In this document: positions 48,073-53,240 of the stretch, one piece after another
Layout of the letters: every line of letters begins with the position of its first letter
How positions within the stretch are numbered: position 1 is the stretch's first letter
NCBI GenBank assembly: GCA_002490995.1
Contig: DKVC01000075.1
Span: 580 to 53,819, forward strand
Direction: 5' to 3'
DNA length: 53,240 nucleotides
From: Lachnospiraceae bacterium UBA7188
GTDB lineage: Bacteria > Bacillota > Clostridia > Lachnospirales > Lachnospiraceae
Translations under genes and position numbers: made by a program
Notes under the pieces: generated by a model
What the model was told of the DNA's origin: nothing
Databases searched by the model: none
What the model saw: the letters and a program-made list of their open reading frames with translations, nothing else

Positions 48073-48603
48073 CGAACTTGTTTACAGAATTGCATACTCC
48101 GCTCAGAGAACGGGTGACAGTCTATTGTACTGCGGACCGCCAGGATTTGCAGTGGTGTTCCCGGGAAAGTACCTGGCTGGCGGTCTGCAGTCGGGTTGTA
48201 CTGCAAATTTAACCGGCGTGCAGTATAGTTTGAGGCGGAGACAATGGGGCAGTATTTCTTTGGGGAGGGGGTTCCGGCAGGGATATACGAGGGATTTATG
48301 ATAAAGGTGCAGCAAGGCTGAAAATATAAAAAAAGTTTGGAAAATTGTACTCATACTATTGCCTTTTCCTATTTTTTATGGTAGTATTATTTTCGGTTTA
48401 TTGCGAATGACATTTGATATACAGTGAAGATACAGTGATGAAAATGAGTTTGCAGGAATCTCCGGTTACCATATGGATAGTTTTGTTGGATATATGGACT
48501 GTGGCAGGCAGGTAAATGTTGTTAAAGGTAAGCATATACTATTGTATGCAGAATGGACAGCAGATTGCCGGGGTTAGGATGAATGTTACTTAGGAGGTGC
48601 GAA
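48073..48603. other. Intergenic region with imperfect inverted repeat
   Basis: There is no convincing gene. CTGCGGACCGCCAG (48130-48143) pairs with CTGGCGGTCTGCAG (48177-48190) with one G-U, and TTGTACTGC occurs on both sides as a direct repeat (48125-48133, 48196-48204). The stretch 48350-48580 before secG is AT-rich and should hold its promoter. Confidence 0.45.
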
Positions 48604-48843
48604 ATGGCAGCATTGAAGATTGTACTGACGGTTTTATTTATAATTGTGTGCATTGCGCTTGTGGTGCTGGTGCTGATGCAGGAGGGTAAATCCGCGGGCC
48701 TCGGCGCGATCAGCGGAGCGGCAGAGACCTACTGGGGCAAGAACAAGGGACGTTCCATGGAAGGCCAGCTGGTGAAGATTACCAAGATACTGGCGGTATT
48801 ATTCATGGTACTGGCGGTAGTCCTGAATCTGAGCGTATTTTGA
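48604..48843 (+). CDS. secG: Preprotein translocase subunit SecG
   Basis: This 79-residue protein has two membrane helices (about 3-24 and 57-76) joined by the conserved loop LMQEGKSAGLGAISGAAETYWGK, typical of SecG. It associates with SecYE to help export. AGGAGG lies 6 bases before the ATG at 48604. The order secG, rnr, smpB, ssrA is common in Firmicutes. Confidence 0.95.
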   Translation: MAALKIVLTVLFIIVCIALVVLVLMQEGKSAGLGAISGAAETYWGKNKGRSMEGQLVKITKILAVLFMVLAVVLNLSVF

Positions 48844-48891
48844 GACGGTTCAGGTTTCGGGTTTACCGGTAAATCAAGTTCATTGTTGATC

Positions 48892-48926
48892 AGACACCCT
48901 TGTGATACGGCAGGAGTGTCTTTTTT
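48892..48926 (+). terminator. Terminator after secG
   Basis: AGACAC with CTTG pairs with CAGG and GTGTCT across one mismatch, followed by TTTTTT. Confidence 0.8.
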
Positions 48927-49013
48927 CGGTTTTTGAAAGCCTTGTGTAGATGCTGAAAACTGCCCATAGAGTTTTTGATAGATTTATTTGCAGTAGAATC
49001 GGAGGTAGTGGAT

Positions 49014-49193
49014 ATGGAATCAGAGATATTGGCAGAGAAAATAAATTTTACACAGGCTATTCGCGAAAGGGGAATGCACTTTTCCATATTGGATGCAAAT
49101 GACTTTACCCCGGAGGAAGCAGCAGAAATTATGGGACGGATTGCTGATATGAAGGCTGGAAAAATGGAGAGTCATTTATTGATTGAAGTATAA
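49014..49193 (+). CDS. Small hypothetical protein, 59 residues
   Basis: MESEILAEKINFTQAIRERG begins the product; it is acidic and helical, with DFTPEEAAEIMGRIADMKAGK in the second half. GGAGG lies 8 bases before the ATG. It resembles small antitoxin- or regulator-sized proteins but no family is recognised and no toxin gene is adjacent. Confidence 0.55.
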   Translation: MESEILAEKINFTQAIRERGMHFSILDANDFTPEEAAEIMGRIADMKAGKMESHLLIEV

Positions 49194-49230
49194 GTCCATG
49201 AGGAGTATTTTGAAGTTACGGACAGGGAAG

Positions 49231-49336
49231 TAAGGAAGTGTCTACAAATAACTGCTGCAAATTTCTGGCAATTTTTGTTTTATTTCCGGGCTTTTGCCTG
49301 AAGCAATTGCAGCAGTTATTTTCCGACAATTCCTAA
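49231..49336. repeat. Complete 106-bp dispersed repeat element (MITE-like)
   Basis: The ends are TAAGGAAGTGTC and GACAATTCCTAA, imperfect inverted repeats. Directly inside, AAATAACTGCTGCAA (49246-49260) pairs perfectly with TTGCAGCAGTTATTT (49307-49321). The whole element folds into one hairpin and has no gene. The other copies are at 1-20 (cut by the window edge) and 41726-41753 (inner part missing). Confidence 0.85.
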
Positions 49337-49415
49337 ATATTGTGCAATGCGGCGGGTATTATAATGATAAATGAAAAAAATGCAGTAAACAAAATTACAA
49401 CATAGCGAGTGTGAT

Positions 49416-51614
49416 ATGGAGAACAAAGAGAATAAGAAGCAAATAGATGCCAGGAAAAAGGTAATCTGCGACCTGGTAAGAGATCCCATATACGTCCCCA
49501 TGAAGGAGAAGGAACTGGCCGTATTCCTTCAGGTGTCCAGGGAAGAGAGGGAAGAGCTGCGCCAGGTTCTGCGGGAGCTTCTGGCGGAAGGAAAGCTGAC
49601 GCTTACCGCGAAGGGAAAATATGTGGAATCCAATGGTCATATGCTGGTGGGGACATTTATCAGCAATGCCAAAGGCTTCGGTTTCGTGGAGATTGAAGGC
49701 ACGGAAGGGCAGCATTCCGGGAAAGAGGATCTGTATGTACCGGAGGATCAGACAAATGGAGCCTTCCATAAGGATACGGTGGAAATAGCGCTTCTTCCGG
49801 AACAGGAGGGGAAGCGGCAGGAGGCAAAGGTAGTAAGGATTATCGCCAGGGGAATCACCCAGGTGGTGGGCACTTACGACGGCAGCCGGGAGAATTACGG
49901 ATTTGTAGTGCCGGACAATACCAGACTGCCCCAGGATATATTTGTGCCGAAAGAGCGCTCCAAGGGAGCTATGACCGGGCACAAGGTAGTGGTGGAACTC
50001 ACGGATTACGGCTCGGATAGAAAAAGCCCTGAGGGGAAAGTGGTGGAAATCCTGGGCCACATCAATGACCCTGGGGTGGATATCTTATCGATTGTACGCA
50101 ATTATGAATTGCCCATGGAATTTTCAGCTAAGATTATGAATCAGGTGGAGCGGGTGTCCCAGGCGGTTTCGGAGGCGGACAGAGCCGGACGCAGGGATCT
50201 GCGGGATGTGCAGATGGTTACCATCGACGGCGAGGATGCCAAGGACCTGGATGATGCGGTCAGCGTCACCTTCGACGGGGAAAAATATCATCTGGGGGTT
50301 CATATAGCGGATGTCACCAATTATGTTCAGGAGAATTCTGCACTGGACAGGGAGGCATTAAAGCGTGGGACAAGTGTCTATCTGGTTGACAGGGTGATTC
50401 CCATGCTGCCCCATGCGCTTTCCAACGGAATATGCTCTCTGAATGAGGGCGTGGACAGGCTGGCTTTGAGCTGCCTGATGACGGTGGACAGGAAGGGCGA
50501 GATTGTAGATTATGATATCTGCGAGTCCGTGATCCGGGTGAATAAGCGCATGTCCTATACGGTGGTGAAAGCGCTTCTGGAGGATGAGACGCTTATAGAT
50601 AAGGAAGAATACCGGCAGTACAGCGAATTGCTTCCCATGTTCCGTGAGATGGAAAAGCTGGCGGCCATTCTGCGGGAGAAACGCCGCAAGCGCGGCTCTA
50701 TAGATTTCGATTTTCCGGAATGTAAAATCATTCTGGACAGAGAGGGACATCCTCTGGAGATAAAGCCTTACGAGCGCAATGTGGCCACGGATATCATTGA
50801 GGACTTTATGTTGGCAGCAAACGAGACGATTGCACAGCATTTTTACTGGATGGAGATGCCCTTTGTCTATCGTGTGCACGATGTGCCCGACGGGAAGAAG
50901 ATTCAGAAGCTGGCAACGTTTATCAATAATTTCGGATATTATATGAAAGCCGTGGGCAGGACAGGACAGAAAACTTCGGGAGAGGAAGTTCATCCCAAAG
51001 AAATCCAGAAGCTGCTGGCGAAGGTAGCCGGTACGCCGGAGGAAGTCATGGTCAGCAGGCTGGCACTGCGCAGCATGAAACAGGCAAAGTACAGTGTGGA
51101 ATGCAGCGGGCATTTCGGCCTGGCATGTCAGTATTACTGCCATTTTACCTCGCCTATCCGCAGATATCCGGATTTGCAGATCCACCGGATCATCAAGGAA
51201 CAGCTGCGGGGAAGGCTGGGAGAGGAGCGCGTTGCCCATTACAGGGAAATCCTGCCGGAAGTGGCGAAGCATTCCTCCGAGACGGAGCGCCGTGCCGACG
51301 AGGCCGAACGGGAAACCGATAAACTTAAGAAAGTGGAGTATATGGAAGAACGGATCGGCGAAATCTACGAGGGTGTGGTTTCCGGTATAACCAGCTGGGG
51401 GCTCTATGTGGAGCTTCCCAATACCGTGGAGGGACTGATCCATATTTCAAAGATTCCGGGCGATTACTACTATTACAATGAGAACACTTATGAAATGATC
51501 GGGCAGGCCACCGGGAGAAGCTATAAGCTGGGCATGCCGGTGAAGGTACGCGTGGAGGGATGCGACCGATTTAACCGCACGATTGATTTCGGAATTGCGG
51601 ACGAAGAGATTTAA
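49416..51614 (+). CDS. rnr: Ribonuclease R
   Basis: This 732-residue 3'-5' exoribonuclease degrades structured RNA and takes part in tmRNA-linked quality control. It has an N-terminal winged-helix region, two cold-shock domains (about 75-230), the RNB catalytic domain with TIDGEDAKDLDDAVSV (acidic residues 271-280), and a C-terminal S1 domain (GEIYEGVVSGITSWGLYVEL). It lacks the long Lys-rich tail of E. coli RNase R. The ribosome site is weak. It lies upstream of smpB and ssrA, its functional partners. Confidence 0.95.
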   Translation: MENKENKKQIDARKKVICDLVRDPIYVPMKEKELAVFLQVSREEREELRQVLRELLAEGKLTLTAKGKYVESNGHMLVGTFISNAKGFGFVEIEGTEGQHSGKEDLYVPEDQTNGAFHKDTVEIALLPEQEGKRQEAKVVRIIARGITQVVGTYDGSRENYGFVVPDNTRLPQDIFVPKERSKGAMTGHKVVVELTDYGSDRKSPEGKVVEILGHINDPGVDILSIVRNYELPMEFSAKIMNQVERVSQAVSEADRAGRRDLRDVQMVTIDGEDAKDLDDAVSVTFDGEKYHLGVHIADVTNYVQENSALDREALKRGTSVYLVDRVIPMLPHALSNGICSLNEGVDRLALSCLMTVDRKGEIVDYDICESVIRVNKRMSYTVVKALLEDETLIDKEEYRQYSELLPMFREMEKLAAILREKRRKRGSIDFDFPECKIILDREGHPLEIKPYERNVATDIIEDFMLAANETIAQHFYWMEMPFVYRVHDVPDGKKIQKLATFINNFGYYMKAVGRTGQKTSGEEVHPKEIQKLLAKVAGTPEEVMVSRLALRSMKQAKYSVECSGHFGLACQYYCHFTSPIRRYPDLQIHRIIKEQLRGRLGEERVAHYREILPEVAKHSSETERRADEAERETDKLKKVEYMEERIGEIYEGVVSGITSWGLYVELPNTVEGLIHISKIPGDYYYYNENTYEMIGQATGRSYKLGMPVKVRVEGCDRFNRTIDFGIADEEI

Positions 51615-51761
51615 AGAAGCAGGGGCAGAACTTGGAAATAGTCCCTGTCCCGTCCAGTACTCAGAGAATTTTCGGTCGGATGCTCTTGCGGCCGGAAATC
51701 CTCTGCCGTGAACTGGTACTGGATGGGAGAGGGGCGGAACTTGGAATAGGAGGACAAAGAA

Positions 51762-52232
51762 ATGGCGCAGTCAAAGGCACCGCAGAAGCTGATTGCCAAC
51801 AATAAGAAAGCTTACCATGACTATTTTATAGACGAGACCTACGAAGCGGGTATTGCGCTCCATGGCACGGAGGTAAAGTCCATGCGCATGGGCAAGTGCA
51901 GCATCAAGGAATCTTTTATCCGCATTGAAAACGGGGAAATCTTTGTCTATGGCATGCATGTCAGTCCTTATGAAAAGGGGAATATTTTTAACAAAGATCC
52001 GCTTCGTGTCAAGAAGCTTCTGATGCATAAATACGAAATCAACAAGCTGGCCGGTAAGGTGGCGGAGAAGGGCTACACTCTGGTGCCCTTGCAGGTATAT
52101 TTCAAGGATGGCAAGGTCAAGACGGAAGTGGGCCTGGCAAGGGGTAAGAAGTTATATGACAAGCGGCAGGATATCGCTAAGAAGGACCAGCGCAGGGAGA
52201 CCCAGAGGGAGTTTAAAGTAAAAAATATATGA
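51762..52232 (+). CDS. smpB: SsrA-binding protein SmpB
   Basis: This 156-residue protein binds tmRNA and carries it to stalled ribosomes. Conserved parts are NNKKAYHDYFIDETYEAGIAL, GTEVKSMR, and the C-terminal GKKLYDKRQDIAKKDQRRE tail, which in known SmpB enters the mRNA channel. AGGAGGACAAAGAA precedes the ATG. tmRNA is encoded about 300 bases downstream. Confidence 0.97.
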   Translation: MAQSKAPQKLIANNKKAYHDYFIDETYEAGIALHGTEVKSMRMGKCSIKESFIRIENGEIFVYGMHVSPYEKGNIFNKDPLRVKKLLMHKYEINKLAGKVAEKGYTLVPLQVYFKDGKVKTEVGLARGKKLYDKRQDIAKKDQRRETQREFKVKNI

Positions 52233-52240
52233 GCCCGGGC

Positions 52241-52269
52241 TTTACAGATGAAAAAAAGACTGTTATAAT
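52241..52269 (+). promoter_or_regulatory. Promoter before the small gene upstream of tmRNA
   Basis: TTTACA (52241-52246), 17-base spacer, TATAAT (52264-52269). It may also serve ssrA. Confidence 0.65.
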
Positions 52270-52315
52270 GAAAATAGTTGAGAGGCAGTGATGTTTCAGA
52301 AGGGCAGGTGAAAGT

Positions 52316-52498
52316 ATGTCTGATGAAGAACTGCTGCAAAAAAACAGGGAGGAATTTGCAAGGTTACAAAATTATATGGTTCTGGCAGAAAAGGACTCGA
52401 ATGTATACAGGGCAATGAAAGGCCGTTATATTGAGTTGAAAGTGATATTAACTGCCTCAGGCATCAATCTGACAGAACTGGACATCATAAAAGAGTAG
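52316..52498 (+). CDS. Small hypothetical protein between smpB and ssrA
   Basis: The 60-residue product is soluble and helical (MSDEELLQKNREEFARLQNY...). It has its own promoter and an AGGTGAAAGT site before the ATG. I do not recognise the family. Confidence 0.55.
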   Translation: MSDEELLQKNREEFARLQNYMVLAEKDSNVYRAMKGRYIELKVILTASGINLTELDIIKE

Positions 52499-52536
52499 CA
52501 GGCACCAATAAAACAGGTATCAATAAAATTTAATAA

Positions 52537-52940
52537 GGGGTAGTAAAGGTTTCGACAGGGGTCTTGCAGCTGGAGAAGCTATCCGTTGCGACACGTTAAT
52601 CGCAAACTTAAAAATAAACGCTGAAGATAATTATCAGTACGCACTTGCTGCGTAAGCTTAACTTGGTTAGGCTTATACGGTGAGTGACGCCGCCTCAGGC
52701 GGCTTGTCCGCTCCGGGGCACTCACAACTCGGAATCCGGGCATCGACGATGTGAGAAACGACGCGCGTTAAGCTTTGCCCGTGCGGGCGTATTATGAAGC
52801 TACCGAATGTGGCAGATTGTTCGTTGTCTGACACAGGAGGGAACAGGCGGGAGTAAGGCCCGCCGGAATAACGGACTATGATAGTAGAAGAACAGTGGAA
52901 GGGTTTTTGGACATGGGTTCGACTCCCATCTAGTCCACTG
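52537..52940 (+). ncRNA. ssrA: Transfer-messenger RNA (tmRNA)
   Basis: The 5' end has GGGGTAGTAAAGGTTTCGAC and the 3' end carries ATGGG-TTCGACT-CCCAT plus CTAGTCC, which pairs with the 5' GGGGTAG apart from one mismatch. The tag frame starts at GCA 52602 and ends at TAA 52655, coding ANLKINAEDNYQYALAA, with the typical ALAA end for proteolysis. It works with SmpB, encoded just upstream. The mature 3' base is probably A52937; no CCA is encoded. Confidence 0.96.
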
Positions 52941-52970
52941 AAAAGCGGTGATTTTTACCGCTTTTTTTTT
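52941..52970 (+). terminator. Terminator of ssrA
   Basis: AAGCGGT (52943-52949) pairs with ACCGCTT (52957-52963) and the T-run continues to 52970. Confidence 0.9.
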
Positions 52971-52995
52971 CTGTTCATGAAATCTACACAGATTC

Positions 52996-53024
52996 TTGTT
53001 AAATTATAAGAAATAAAATATAAT
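52996..53024 (+). promoter_or_regulatory. Promoter of the response regulator gene
   Basis: TTGTTA (52996-53001), 17-base spacer, TATAAT (53019-53024). Confidence 0.6.
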
Positions 53025-53050
53025 AAAACGTAACAGATTAGGAGGTTATT

Positions 53051-53240
53051 ATGCCGGAGTTGAAAATATTAGTAGTAGATGATGAAGATAGAATGAGAAA
53101 ACTGGTAAAGGATTTTCTAACAAGAAAACAATATAAAGTAATTGAGGCTGCGGACGGAGAAGAAGCCATTGATTTATTTGTTGAACATAATGATTTTGAT
53201 TTGATCATCTTAGATGTTATGATGCCGAAGATGGATGGTT
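53051..53240 (+). CDS. Response regulator (receiver domain), cut by the window end
   Basis: The first 63 residues show a receiver domain with ILVVDDEDRMRKLVKDFL, the acidic pocket residues and the phosphorylation aspartate in ILDVMMPKMDG. GGAGG lies 5 bases before the ATG. The output domain lies outside the window, though an OmpR type is common with this receiver style. Confidence 0.9.
   Translation, partial: MPELKILVVDDEDRMRKLVKDFLTRKQYKVIEAADGEEAIDLFVEHNDFDLIILDVMMPKMDG

Noticed and set aside
48056..48301. An 81-codon frame after the opp terminator
   Set aside because: It starts inside the terminator hairpin, has no ribosome site, and overlaps inverted repeats.

Overview
The window looks like chromosome of a Clostridia member, most likely family Lachnospiraceae. 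Base composition is near 50% GC. Promoters are sigma-A type and many starts follow AGGAGG-like ribosome binding sites. The gene content fits the family: a rha catabolic operon, a secG-rnr-smpB-ssrA block, a DUF3899 protein, and mobile genes of the DUF6431/DUF5348 transposon type. The species assignment is inference.

Left part (1-19163). A soluble CZB-type chemoreceptor faces left. It is followed by RNase H with a viroplasmin-like N-terminus, a 23S rRNA pseudouridine synthase, NAD-dependent DNA ligase, and homoserine O-acyltransferase (MetA) with the acetyl-CoA-type residue. Next comes a BlaI/BlaR1-type repressor and membrane protease pair behind twin palindromic operators, but the sensor domain is not visibly beta-lactam-binding. 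rhaB-rhaA-rhaD give kinase, isomerase and aldolase for L-rhamnose. A TetR regulator and a two-subunit ABC exporter share an almost identical palindrome in their upstream regions. A tRNA-Val gene closes this part.

Accessory island (about 19170-34025). The island lies between a 20-bp sequence next to the tRNA and its inverted copy (one extra base) at the stop codon of a truncated serine recombinase. It holds a truncated ClpX-like peptide and a GC-rich, one-strand cluster. The cluster encodes a DHH phosphoesterase with a C-terminal extension, a membrane-anchored TIR protein, a zinc-ribbon membrane protein with four 18-residue repeats, a zinc-ribbon/MORN membrane protein, a transglutaminase-like lipoprotein and a small membrane protein. 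I regard this as the best candidate for an undescribed system, possibly an envelope-associated TIR effector module. A DDE-transposase/AAA-ATPase transposon sits behind it, then a phage/plasmid-type primase-helicase.

Right part (34026-53240). A sugar-nucleotide reductase-like gene is followed by a wrecked peptide-transport operon on the minus strand, in which one deletion joins an oppA-like gene to the end of an oppF-like gene. A complete peptide ABC transporter operon lies on the plus strand, divergent from it, and both share the same upstream sequence in inverted orientation. The intact system is unusual: OppC has a large extracytoplasmic domain, and OppD and OppF carry charged helical insertions and lack the usual C-terminal cysteine motif. 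The housekeeping block secG, rnr, smpB and ssrA (tmRNA) follows, and the window ends inside a response regulator gene. A small repeat element with TAAGGAAGTGTC-type ends occurs three times, twice exactly at a gene's stop codon.
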